Origin: Pirellulaceae bacterium
GTDB taxonomy: Bacteria; Planctomycetota; Planctomycetia; Pirellulales; Pirellulaceae
DNA: 15,606 nt
Reading direction: 5' to 3'
Assembly: GCA_022448645.1 (NCBI GenBank)
Contig: JAKVBZ010000085.1
Span: 7,055-22,660 of the forward strand
The stretch's first letter is position 1. Each line of letters starts with the position of its first letter. This document shows positions 1 to 7,201 of the stretch, piece after piece. Under the pieces are notes generated by a model. That model saw only the letters and a list, made by a program, of their open reading frames with translations, was not told the DNA's origin and searched no databases. Position numbers and translations under genes: made by a program.

Positions 1-281
1 CCCTTGTTGGAATGTCCCTGGGAAAAGGGAACGTGCAAGCCGCCATTTGTATAGTCCTGGTTACTCTTCATCCAGAACGCGAAGGTACGGTCTTGGTCTT
101 CCGCCTCTGGGATCGTTGGCTGGTTCGTACTGATATTGGAATCGGCAGCACCTGAAAAACTAAACGCCTGCCCCAGGCCTGGTCGGCTGGCTGCATAGGA
201 CACTCCGCCCGCTTCAACACCGTCATGACTACCGATCGAATCGTTGGCGTTCCCTTCGGCTTGGTAGTGGTGAATCAGGGC
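1..281 (-). repeat. Direct repeat, left copy (LamG coding duplication)
   Basis: Position 1 aligns with 7668 at a constant offset of 7667 and no indels. I count 11 mismatches in the first 240 bases (about 95% identity). Similarity fades through the signal-peptide codons. The repeat may extend left of the window. Confidence 0.9.
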
Positions 282-368
282 GGCTTGGGTAATACCCCCT
301 ATGAATAACGCACTTGAGAAAAGCAAAATTAGGAAGGCATATTTCAGAACAAAACGGATCGATAACAT
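1..368 (-). CDS. LamG-domain exported protein, N-terminal part (copy 1, cut by window edge)
   Basis: The frame is open from ATG at 368 to the window edge (122 codons); the C-terminus lies outside. Residues 1-29 form a signal peptide (hydrophobic core around YAFLILLFSSALFIGG, likely cut after TQA). The mature part starts ALIHHYQAEGNANDS and continues as the start of a LamG/concanavalin-like jelly-roll domain, a fold that usually binds carbohydrate or surface ligands. It aligns without gaps to the complete gene at 7202-8032: 88 of 93 mature residues match, while the signal peptides differ strongly. By analogy the missing end probably carries a PEP-CTERM sorting signal. A purine-rich GGAG (375-378 on the complement) sits 6 bases before the ATG, and a promoter lies at 422-450. 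Reading frame and start are secure; the ligand is unknown. Confidence 0.85.
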   Translation of the reverse strand, partial: MLSIRFVLKYAFLILLFSSALFIGGITQAALIHHYQAEGNANDSIGSHDGVEAGGVSYAASRPGLGQAFSFSGAADSNISTNQPTIPEAEDQDRTFAFWMKSNQDYTNGGLHVPFSQGHSNK

Positions 369-421
369 TATGTTCTCCGAATCCAAAATAGGTGGGTGAT
401 TTCAGCGAAGGGAGGGTTTTT

Positions 422-450
422 ATAATAAGGCAGCAGCATCCAGAAGTCAA
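422..450 (-). promoter_or_regulatory. Sigma-70-type promoter for LamG copy 1
   Basis: On the minus strand a -35 box TTGACT (445-450) and a -10 box TATTAT (422-427) are separated by exactly 17 bases. Transcription would start near 415 and give a leader of about 45 bases before ATG 368. Both boxes and the spacing are close to consensus, which suggests that LamG copy 1 is transcribed on its own rather than only by read-through from the upstream genes. Confidence 0.6.
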
Positions 451-510
451 ACATTTTCGCGAGATTCGGTCCCAATTTGCGTATCTTAGAGATTTACCAT
501 TAAGAGGCAG

Positions 511-550
511 TTGCTCTACGTTTCGAGCAAATCTTAGCTCACACGTGAGC
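511..550 (-). terminator. Possible hairpins after the lipoprotein gene
   Basis: Two adjacent inverted repeats lie between the lipoprotein stop (584) and the LamG promoter: GCTCAC/GTGAGC (537-542 with 545-550) and TTGCTC/GAGCAA (511-516 with 525-530, 8-base loop). There is no clear U-tract, so intrinsic termination is only plausible. The remainder of 451-583 shows nothing else. Confidence 0.3.
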
Positions 551-583
551 GTCGTTCATCCGGTGCAAGACGCGATGAGGAGA

Positions 584-1015
584 CTACTGATCTGCATCTG
601 ACAGCTCGAAGTGGATCTCGTTGTGCCCCTGTGTGAGATCCTCCGTCAATTCGGAGATTTCGTTGTACTTTGCGGGGATGTACGAAATTCTTTCAGGTAT
701 TTCGGGGCCACCTCCATACGACACCATTTTTCCCGTTTCGCGAACTGCAACGATCTCGACGCGGTTCATACCGATCATGGGCCCTTTACTTTGGGCTATC
801 GAATACTTTCCCGCGAGGATCGAGCCGCCTGCCGACGGACCTCCATTTCCCTCCGTCGGAATGAACGTAATCGAACCGTTCGCGATGGGTTCACCGTTGA
901 AGGTAACCATTCCCGAAACCGAGGCTTTATTCGGGTCTCCCTGCGTGCATCCTGACCACAAGAACATGCACGTGGCAAACAGCAGTAAGCGAGGTATCAG
1001 CAGTTTAAATTCCAT
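584..1015 (-). CDS. Small lipoprotein with carboxypeptidase-regulatory-like fold
   Basis: This 143-residue protein starts at ATG 1015; the frame opens upstream at 1069, but only the internal Met gives a signal sequence. Residues 1-23 form a lipoprotein signal ending in the lipobox WSGC, so the mature protein should begin at the lipidated Cys. The rest, beginning with [20 protein letters not shown], matches the transthyretin/carboxypeptidase-regulatory-like beta-sandwich pattern (G-x-V-x-x-x-G-x-P-I/L-x-x-G-x-I-x-F-x-P). Such small lipoproteins commonly sit directly after DUF1559 genes in planctomycetes. It overlaps the end of the DUF1559 gene by 11 bases, so translation is probably coupled. 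The biochemical role is unknown; a structural or anchoring partner of the pseudopilin-like protein is my inference. Confidence 0.85.
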   Translation of the reverse strand: MEFKLLIPRLLLFATCMFLWSGCTQGDPNKASVSGMVTFNGEPIANGSITFIPTEGNGGPSAGGSILAGKYSIAQSKGPMIGMNRVEIVAVRETGKMVSYGGGPEIPERISYIPAKYNEISELTEDLTQGHNEIHFELSDADQ

Positions 1016-2024
1016 CTTCGATCCAGGCCATCGACCGCCAAGTGTCCAAATTAACGTTTTCCTGCACAAAATCGACGCTTCCGTCCCCCATCAGCGCATT
1101 CACACCACCCGGATGCAGGCTTCGCGGAGACGCGTGGTTATTCTTCCCATCACTGGTCCCTGACGAACATGGTAGATTATCGGCAGGTAGGTTGTTGACT
1201 GCTGGATCACAGAACCACAAGGTATCAGGCGAGGATGAGTTGGGAGTGTTACGCACAAGTAGAATCTGAGCTGAGCTGCGCGTTGTCGTCAGCCTGCCCC
1301 GATGATCGTCGCCGTAACCAGACCCTCCCGCAGAGACCATGGGATCCCCCGTCAGGTATTCGGAGAACACCATGACGTTGCTGGTGCCGTCGAACATGTT
1401 TGCGATTCTAGTACCCCGCACCATGTGGAACGTCGCTCGAACGCTGCTATCCTCGGGCCTATTGGAGTGTTGAGCGTCGCTCAGTCCAGAATGGATACCT
1501 TTGTAGTTACTGATAAACACTAGGGTGTCGCCGTATCTTTTTAACGGACCAGCGCGACCATCGCTGGGGCACAACATACCTTTAACCGGTTTCTCGGCAA
1601 TGCCGGCGGCCTGCCATAACGCATTCGCACCAGACCATTCCGGGTTGCGGATCGTCAAACGCTCCGTCGCCTCGTAGAATTCTCCTTGCTCCAAAAACGG
1701 CAGCAGCGCATGTAGAACATAGGGCCATTGTGGTTCCGAAAATGGAAGAGTCACATCCATGTGAATCGATCCCCGTGGGAACCTACCGTTGGCGCTATGG
1801 TAATTGTGTAGCGCTATCCCGATTTGCTTCAGATTGTTAACGCACTCGACGCGGCGGGCAGCTTCCCGTGCGGCCTGGACGGCCGGCAAGAGTAACGCTA
1901 TGAGTATCGCAATGATCGCAATGACCACGAGAAGTTCAACCAACGTGAATCCAGTAGCAGAACTATCTATCCTGCGTTCGTGAATCCTGCGTTCGTGAAT
2001 CCTGCGTTCCGATATTAGGGTCAT
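1005..2024 (-). CDS. DUF1559 protein with type IV pilin-like N-terminus
   Basis: This is a 339-residue protein counted from ATG 2024. An upstream in-frame GTG at 2039 would add five residues, but GGAG at 2034-2037 is well spaced (9 bases) for the ATG. The leader ends ...SSATG, followed by [16 protein letters not shown]: a prepilin peptidase site (G25|F26, Glu at +5) and a long hydrophobic helix leading into the usual [11 protein letters not shown] segment. The body has typical DUF1559 features: [16 protein letters not shown] after the helix and, near the C-terminus, [14 protein letters not shown]. The family is greatly expanded in planctomycetes and is thought to form pseudopilin-like or surface structures; individual functions are unknown. 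The leader is unusually long and contains three tandem copies of E-R-R-I-H/D encoded by a 15-bp repeat. The lipoprotein gene follows with an 11-bp overlap. Confidence 0.93.
   Translation of the reverse strand: MTLISERRIHERRIHERRIDSSATGFTLVELLVVIAIIAILIALLLPAVQAAREAARRVECVNNLKQIGIALHNYHSANGRFPRGSIHMDVTLPFSEPQWPYVLHALLPFLEQGEFYEATERLTIRNPEWSGANALWQAAGIAEKPVKGMLCPSDGRAGPLKRYGDTLVFISNYKGIHSGLSDAQHSNRPEDSSVRATFHMVRGTRIANMFDGTSNVMVFSEYLTGDPMVSAGGSGYGDDHRGRLTTTRSSAQILLVRNTPNSSSPDTLWFCDPAVNNLPADNLPCSSGTSDGKNNHASPRSLHPGGVNALMGDGSVDFVQENVNLDTWRSMAWIEDGI
1969..2010 (-). repeat. 15-bp tandem repeat (2.8 copies) in the pilin leader
   Basis: The plus-strand unit ATCCTGCGTTCGTGA occurs at 1969-1983 and 1984-1998, and 12 more bases (one mismatch, at the last) at 1999-2010. 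Its length is five codons, so copy-number change keeps the frame. It encodes the repeated ERRIH in the leader that is removed from the mature protein. Confidence 0.92.
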
Positions 2025-2283
2025 CACATGGCTCTCCACGTCGTGATGTTTCGCGCGCGAGCAGACAGGTGACCGTCCTCGACGATCCTATCGCAGCCCT
2101 CAAAACAGCATGTCCATGTACTGTAGACCGCGTCCCAAAATGAGTCAAGTCGCGCGCGTTGCCGGTCTTCGTCTGCAACCGTGTTTGCGTTGCCACCAAG
2201 GAGACCGACGCGCAAAATTCGATCGTCCGGTTTGGTTTTAGCCATTTGGTAGAGTTGTCGACAGCATCGTATCGCGACCGGGT

Positions 2284-2314
2284 TAAGAGTAGGATTAAGA
2301 TAAAGATTAAGAAG
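2284..2314. repeat. Short A/T-rich imperfect repeat (GATTAAGA units)
   Basis: The run contains taagagt, ggattaagat, aaagattaag: near-copies of GATTAAGA spaced 9-12 bases. It lies in the 611-base gap between the divergent DUF1559 and VCBS genes. Apart from this, the repeats at 2397-2509 and a weak promoter at 2609, I see nothing supportable in 2025-2635. Confidence 0.45.
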
Positions 2315-2396
2315 GTTGCTCATCGAGCTGTGAACGGAGATTTTATTTTTGATGACAGGATCTTCAGCGATTTTAGGGACTATCCTACTGATTCGT

Positions 2397-2458
2397 TCAG
2401 GCCAAACCGTCAAACACAATACATACTTCAACGTCCCTTCGGGAGGGTGAAGTGATGA
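2397..2458 (+). repeat. Bipartite dispersed repeat, copy A
   Basis: Part one is TCAGGCCAAACCGTC (2397-2411). After 22 bases, part two begins TCCC (2434) and ends AGGGTGAAGTGATGA (2444-2458). The same two parts in the same order occur at 6982-7052. Part two includes a short hairpin (CCCT...AGGG, 2435-2447). Confidence 0.65.
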
Positions 2459-2483
2459 GTTTGCCACGAAAGATGACGAAGAA

Positions 2484-2509
2484 CCCTCGGAGGGAGAGTA
2501 AAGTGACGA
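2484..2509 (+). repeat. Degenerate second copy of the AGGG...AAGTGA half-element
   Basis: CCCT-CGG-AGGG (2484-2494) is followed by AAAGTGACGA (2500-2509). It repeats the hairpin-plus-tail pattern of 2435-2458 with small indels, 49 bases downstream. Confidence 0.45.
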
Positions 2510-2608
2510 TACGGAGCTGCCACTTCAATCAATGAAGAACCCTGACAACATACCATTCCGTTCGCTCATGCTCCGATTCTGGTTGTTCTAAAAAGCATAG
2601 ATCTGTAG

Positions 2609-2614
2609 CATAAT
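2609..2614 (+). promoter_or_regulatory. Weak candidate -10 box for the VCBS gene
   Basis: CATAAT lies 22 bases before the GTG start at 2636. The only -35-like sequences upstream (TTGTTC at 20-base spacing, TTCTAA at 17) are poor matches, so this is a tentative call. Confidence 0.25.
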
Positions 2615-2635
2615 ACGCAGCAATTCAAGGGAGCT

Positions 2636-4651
2636 GTGATTGCCGTGCCAAGGCCAAAGAAGCGCAAGACTAAAGTAAATGCCCGAACCCCAACGGGGCA
2701 GCGACGTGGCCTCTGGATTGTCGCGGCGGCGGTGATTGTGGCGGTGGCCTGCATTTTGGCTATGTCGTTTCGCGACCCGACGAACCAGCTATCGGACATT
2801 CCGAGTAACGATGTCGTGGAACGGGCACGGCCGTCGACACAGCCCAACCCCGCTGACACGCTTTCCGACACAGTGGCGCCGGTAACTCTCTCCTTAGAGC
2901 GAAAGCCAGAAACCCCAGTCGACGAGTTGGTCGAAAGGTACGATCCGACTGCCGATGATTGGGATACGGAAGTTCTAAGCGATGCGGCCAACACACAACT
3001 TAAAAAGGTGAGTGAACAGATCCGTCATGGAATCGGAGATAAGGCCAGTTGGCAAAATGTTGACACGATACTGAATGACGACTTTTCTTGTACAGCGTTG
3101 GGTGGGCTGTCGACGTCAACACTGAACAATGTGTTCGATGACGGAACGCTCCGGGTGTGGCGACTCGGTGACGCCGTCGCTTTGCCTACGCCCGAGGAAG
3201 CCGAATCCATCGAAGTGTTACCACAATCCTACCAAGGCGCTGCGGGCTTTTTCGATGCCCTGGAACAACTGATACGCGGTTTGGGTCCGGGCACGGACAT
3301 GCGGGTGAAATTGAAGGTGTTTCAGATCGAAAAACGATCCGACGATTTTCTGACCCGTGTTCTTGTCGAGGCCAGTAGTCGTTCCGCTGAATCCGGCGTG
3401 CAGCAGAATGCGACTTGGCGTTGCTATTGGAGCTATCCGGAAACGGAACAGAAAAATCCTCGCTTGCTGCGGATCTCCCTGGAAGCCTACGAACAGGTGG
3501 GGATTGAATTGGCAAGTGGTACGCTCTTCGCAGACTGTACCCCGTCGGTTTTAGGAAGGACCACGGCATACCAACAACAGCTTTTGCGGGGTATCGGTCA
3601 CTGGTTGCCGCGGTTGGGCCGGTATACAGGGACGACGCTGCTAGGCCACCATGGGTTGGCAGTGGGAGATGTCAACGGTGACGGGCTCGATGATGTCTAT
3701 GTGTGTGAGCCAGGCGGTTTACCCAATCGTCTCTTTGTCCAGGAACGCGACGGATCAGCGACCGATCGCTCAGGCAAAGCAGGTGTCGACTGGCTGGAGG
3801 AGTCGAAGTCCGCGCTACTGATCGATCTGGACAACGACGGCGACCAGGATCTGGTCGTAGCGATGCCCGGGCAGATCCTGTTCGCTGAAAACGAGGATCA
3901 GGGACGTTTCACGCTGCAAGCTAGGAACTATGACGTCTCAGACCCAACTTCGCTTTGTGCTGCGGATTATGACAGTGATGGTGACCTGGACGTTTACGTG
4001 TGTGGCTACATTGCCGGAAAAGAAATAGGTGGGTTGCCGCTGCCCGTGCCGTTTCACGATGCCAACAATGGAGCTACGAATGTTCTGCTGCGGAACGAAG
4101 GCGAATTTCGATTTGTCGGTGCCACTGACACGTCAGGACTGAGCATTAACAACTCACGGTTCAGCTTGGCGGCCGCATGGGATGACTACGACAACGATGG
4201 TGATCAAGATCTCTATGTTGCCAATGACTTCGGCCGTAACAATCTCTACCAAAATGTCGGCGGACGCTTTACGGACGTCGCAGCTCAAGCGGGTGTTGAG
4301 GACATCGCCACTGGCATGTCGGTTTCCTGGGGAGATTACAATCGTGATGGACTCATGGATGTATACGTGGGAAACATGTACTCGAGCGCAGGAAACCGGG
4401 TGACCTATCAGCGAAAGCTGATCGAGACGCAATCTGATCAGGTAGTGGCACAGGTGCAGCGGATGGCCCGAGGAAACACACTGTTTGCCAATGTCGGAGA
4501 TCATGCGTTTCGGGATGTCAGCGAATTAGCCGCCGTGACCATGGGGCGCTGGGCTTGGGCTTCCAAGTTTGTCGACCTAAACAATGACGGTTGGCAAGAT
4601 CTAGTGATCACCAACGGATACGTTACCAATACCGACAGTGGTGATTTGTGA
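2636..4651 (+). CDS. FG-GAP/VCBS-repeat membrane-anchored protein; 5' part of a frame broken by TGA
   Basis: The frame has 671 codons and starts at GTG 2636. A GTG at 2645 is an alternative and is better spaced from the AAGGGAG at 2627-2633. Residues 27-46 (starting GLWIVAAAVIVAV) form a single membrane helix after a basic segment, so the bulk should face the periplasm. From about residue 335 there are six FG-GAP/VCBS-type calcium loops of the form DxNxDGxxD, near residues 345, 397, 444, 517, 567 and 647. Together they suggest the beta-propeller of the CRTAC1/ASPIC family. The frame ends in TGA just after LVITNGYVTNTDSGDL. The codons after the TGA read SFFWRQVV in the same frame, which is how I remember this family continuing, so the ancestral protein probably ran on into the frame ending at 6958. 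Function is not established for the family. Confidence 0.88.
   Translation: MIAVPRPKKRKTKVNARTPTGQRRGLWIVAAAVIVAVACILAMSFRDPTNQLSDIPSNDVVERARPSTQPNPADTLSDTVAPVTLSLERKPETPVDELVERYDPTADDWDTEVLSDAANTQLKKVSEQIRHGIGDKASWQNVDTILNDDFSCTALGGLSTSTLNNVFDDGTLRVWRLGDAVALPTPEEAESIEVLPQSYQGAAGFFDALEQLIRGLGPGTDMRVKLKVFQIEKRSDDFLTRVLVEASSRSAESGVQQNATWRCYWSYPETEQKNPRLLRISLEAYEQVGIELASGTLFADCTPSVLGRTTAYQQQLLRGIGHWLPRLGRYTGTTLLGHHGLAVGDVNGDGLDDVYVCEPGGLPNRLFVQERDGSATDRSGKAGVDWLEESKSALLIDLDNDGDQDLVVAMPGQILFAENEDQGRFTLQARNYDVSDPTSLCAADYDSDGDLDVYVCGYIAGKEIGGLPLPVPFHDANNGATNVLLRNEGEFRFVGATDTSGLSINNSRFSLAAAWDDYDNDGDQDLYVANDFGRNNLYQNVGGRFTDVAAQAGVEDIATGMSVSWGDYNRDGLMDVYVGNMYSSAGNRVTYQRKLIETQSDQVVAQVQRMARGNTLFANVGDHAFRDVSELAAVTMGRWAWASKFVDLNNDGWQDLVITNGYVTNTDSGDL
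4649..4651 (+). other. In-frame TGA interrupting a long conserved reading frame
   Basis: The codons read GAT TTG TGA AGT TTT TTC TGG CGG CAG. Both sides are in the same frame, and the frame is open for 671 codons before and 768 codons after. One base change from a sense codon (TCA Ser, CGA Arg or GGA Gly, for example) would explain it. Other genes here also end in TGA, so genome-wide recoding is not supported. Confidence 0.9.
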
Positions 4652-4672
4652 AGTTTTTTCTGGCGGCAGGTC

Positions 4673-6958
4673 GTGCCGCGATCCCAAGAAGAATCAGCGG
4701 GTACGAAGGCTAGTCGCGATTATCAAGCCGCCTGGAGAGCCACTCAACAGTTGCTTCAAAGCGGTAAATCCTGGAGCGGTCACGAACGGAATTGTGCGAT
4801 GCTGAGCTGTCCTCAACCGGACTCCGATCCCCGGTTTGCTAACGTATCAGCCGCCAGTGGTCTCGATCGGTTCGATGACGGTCGTGGTTTGGCGGTTGTG
4901 GATTGGGATCACGACGGAGACTTGGACCTATGGCTCTCCAACCGCACCGCTCCAAGACTGAGATTCATGAGAAATCAGCTTCCATCCTCTTCAGGGTTCC
5001 TGTCGTTGCGGTTGAGAGGCACAACGTGTAATCGAGACGCAATCGGTGCCAGGGTCGAAGTGCAACTGTCGGAATCAACGCATCCCAAACTGATTCAAAC
5101 ACTGTGCGCGGGCGACGGGTTTCTATCACAGTCGAGTAAATGGATGCATTTCGGGCTCGGCTCAGGCCGCATCCAGCGAGTAAACGTGCAATGGCCCGGC
5201 GGACCAGCGGAATCGTTTAGCGGGATGACAGAAGGACGCCGATACGAGTTGGTGCAGGGTTCTGGCCAGGCGGTGGAATGGCACCCACCCCGACGTTCCC
5301 TTGTGATCAAACCGTCCCCACAGGAACCAGCCGAATCGGTGCCCACCAGCCAGGCACTCATTCCGATGCGGTTTGCCCTTCCCATGCTGCCTTATCGCGA
5401 TTTCGATCAGACCACAAATCGACCGATCAAAACGAACGGCAGACCACTGTTAATCAACTTTTGGGCCAGCTGGTGCACACCGTGTGTCGCTGAACTGCAG
5501 GAATTAATTAATCGCCAGTCCGATTTGCGAGTGGCTCGTTTGGATGTATTGGCACTCAGCGTGGATGGAATGAGTGAGGAGGACACAACCGATTCCATCG
5601 ATGCTGTAAGCCTCCTCGATCAGATCGGTTTTTCGTTTCAACGAGGAATGGCAACGACAGAGTTGCTGGACAAGCTACGGCTGATCGAAGGTCTCCTGTT
5701 TGAACGAACGACATTTGCCGTACCTATGAGCTTGTTGTTAGACCACGATGGCAAGCTCGCCGCAGTTTACCGAGGACGCGTCTCGGTAAACAGGCTGCTC
5801 GATGATGTGAAAAACCTGACTGCCTTGCCGGATGAGCGACGAAATCAAGCCGTTCCATTTACAGGCAGGTGGGTGGATCCCCCCGCTGAAATCGACCTGA
5901 GTCAGGCGGCGGGAACGTTTTACGAGCGTTATCCTGAAGACACATTGATGTATTTTGAGATGGCGCTGAAACAACAGGCAGCTATGGGCGATTCGGACAA
6001 CGGAGCAGATAGCAGACAGGCCGGACTGGTTCGCGCTGACATCCATGGCAAGATGGCTATTGATTTTGCGCAGTCCGGCCGCCTCGAGGATGCCATCGAA
6101 CAATGCCGGAAATCGCTGAGCGTTGAACCACGGCAGGCGACGTTGCAATTGTTGCTTGGAAATCTACTGAGCGATACCGGCAAACCGGAACAGGCTATTG
6201 CGCCTTTTGAATTGGCGCTGCAAATCGACCCGGCGCTGACAGACGCACAGTTCAGCCTGGGATTAGCGCACGGACAACTGGGCCATTTTGAGCAAGCGGC
6301 GGATTGGTTTGAAAAGGTGGTTTCGACGCGGAAAAATGACGCGCAGGCCCATTTCAATCTTGGTATGGCCAGAGAGCAACTCGGACGAATCGCGGACGCG
6401 ATTGAGAGCTATCGTCTGGCGGTGGCCGTCGATCCCGATTTGGCCGACGCTCATAGCAAATTGAGTATGGCACTGGCTCAACGTGGCCAAATCGACGCAG
6501 CCATCAAGCATCTGCAAGAGTTTCTGCGTCTGCGTCCGGGCGCGTACGAGTGGCACTATACGTTGGGTCGGCTGCTACTCCAAACGAACCGCGTCTCGGA
6601 CGCCCTCGAACAATTTGCACAAACGGAACGACTCAAACCCCAATGGTTCCCACCTTTGAATGCTCAAGCTTGGATCTTGGCAACCCACCCGAATCCATCG
6701 ATCAGGGATGAGGGGAAAGCGCTGCAACTTGCCGAAAGAGCTGCTACGTTAACAAAGCATCGGAACGCTGAAATCCTGGACACGCTGGCGGCAGCGTATG
6801 CGTCAGTGGGGCAGTACGAACGGGCGGTCGAAACAGCCCAGCGGGCGATTGAGTTGGCAGAGGACATACCGCAGCTCTCCACCCAGCTTCGCGAAAGGCT
6901 CAAGTCATACGAACAAGACGAGCCTTATCGAGAAGGCGCAGCAGAGACGGTCGAATGA
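4673..6958 (+). CDS. ASPIC/UnbV + thioredoxin (TlpA-like) + TPR protein; 3' part of the same frame
   Basis: 761 residues can be read from GTG 4673, but no good Shine-Dalgarno precedes it. The frame actually continues upstream to the TGA at 4649, so this is probably the second half of one gene. Domains in order: another VCBS calcium loop (D77-W-D-H-D-G-D-L-D85), preceded by GKSWSGHERNCA; ASPIC/UnbV at about 110-195 (RDAIGARVEV, VNVQWPGGPAESF); and a TlpA/redoxin-like thioredoxin domain at about 230-370 with the redox motif W-C268-T-P-C271. The last part is an array of about six TPR units at 405-755 (for example AHFNLGMAREQLGRIADAIE), expected to bind partners. The exported location and redox motif suggest a periplasmic disulfide or thiol function; the substrate is unknown. 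There is no export signal of its own, so independent translation would leave it in the cytoplasm. Confidence 0.85.
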   Translation: MPRSQEESAGTKASRDYQAAWRATQQLLQSGKSWSGHERNCAMLSCPQPDSDPRFANVSAASGLDRFDDGRGLAVVDWDHDGDLDLWLSNRTAPRLRFMRNQLPSSSGFLSLRLRGTTCNRDAIGARVEVQLSESTHPKLIQTLCAGDGFLSQSSKWMHFGLGSGRIQRVNVQWPGGPAESFSGMTEGRRYELVQGSGQAVEWHPPRRSLVIKPSPQEPAESVPTSQALIPMRFALPMLPYRDFDQTTNRPIKTNGRPLLINFWASWCTPCVAELQELINRQSDLRVARLDVLALSVDGMSEEDTTDSIDAVSLLDQIGFSFQRGMATTELLDKLRLIEGLLFERTTFAVPMSLLLDHDGKLAAVYRGRVSVNRLLDDVKNLTALPDERRNQAVPFTGRWVDPPAEIDLSQAAGTFYERYPEDTLMYFEMALKQQAAMGDSDNGADSRQAGLVRADIHGKMAIDFAQSGRLEDAIEQCRKSLSVEPRQATLQLLLGNLLSDTGKPEQAIAPFELALQIDPALTDAQFSLGLAHGQLGHFEQAADWFEKVVSTRKNDAQAHFNLGMAREQLGRIADAIESYRLAVAVDPDLADAHSKLSMALAQRGQIDAAIKHLQEFLRLRPGAYEWHYTLGRLLLQTNRVSDALEQFAQTERLKPQWFPPLNAQAWILATHPNPSIRDEGKALQLAERAATLTKHRNAEILDTLAAAYASVGQYERAVETAQRAIELAEDIPQLSTQLRERLKSYEQDEPYREGAAETVE

Positions 6959-6981
6959 TGTGACGGAAGCGACAGACACAC

Positions 6982-7052
6982 TCAGGTCAAACCGTCCAAT
7001 GTATTTATCACTAGAATTGCCGCAGGGCTCCCGAAGCGAGGGTGATGTCATG
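6982..7052 (+). repeat. Bipartite dispersed repeat, copy B
   Basis: TCAGGTCAAACCGTC (6982-6996) matches 14 of 15 bases of copy A. It is followed at 7029-7052 by CCCGAAGCGAGGGTGATG and TCATGA, which match copy A's second part at about 19 of 25 positions. The spacing between parts is about 8 bases longer than in copy A. It lies between convergent genes. Confidence 0.62.
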
Positions 7053-7090
7053 AATCCGCCCCTAAATTCGCCGATGAGGAACTTACGAAA

Positions 7091-7174
7091 AAAGGGCACC
7101 AGCGGCCCGTGTGACCTTTCGAGTGGAAAGGCTTGCGAGCAGCCGTGCCCTTTGAAAAGACACGTGTTGTCTTT
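7091..7174. terminator. Nested/adjacent hairpins between convergent genes
   Basis: Three inverted repeats fill the gap between the plus-strand gene ending at 6958 and the minus-strand gene ending at 7202: AAAGGGCAC (7091-7099) with GTGCCCTTT (7145-7153); inside it CCTTTC/GAAAGG (7115-7120 with 7126-7131); and AAAGACA/TGTCTTT (7156-7162 with 7168-7174). The last is flanked by short A and T runs on both sides, as expected of a bidirectional terminator. Confidence 0.45.
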
Positions 7175-7201
7175 CAACAACTCCGCCGTGTTTAATCTTG
7201 G

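Noticed and set aside
2024..2467. 147-codon minus-strand frame ending at the DUF1559 start
   Set aside because: It runs through the repeat elements and the GATTAAGA tract, has no recognisable domain, and its composition looks random. The DUF1559 gene has its own ribosome site.
4649..4651. Selenocysteine at the in-frame TGA
   Set aside because: The position lies in a linker rather than a redox site, and no strong hairpin follows within the usual distance.
4649..4651. Genome-wide reassignment of TGA
   Set aside because: The neighbouring genes at 6958, 13136 and 14492 end in stop codons at normal family ends, including TGA, so TGA is a working stop here.
6905..7180. 91-codon minus-strand frame between convergent genes
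   Set aside because: It overlaps the end of the TPR gene, the repeat and the hairpins, and has no domain features.
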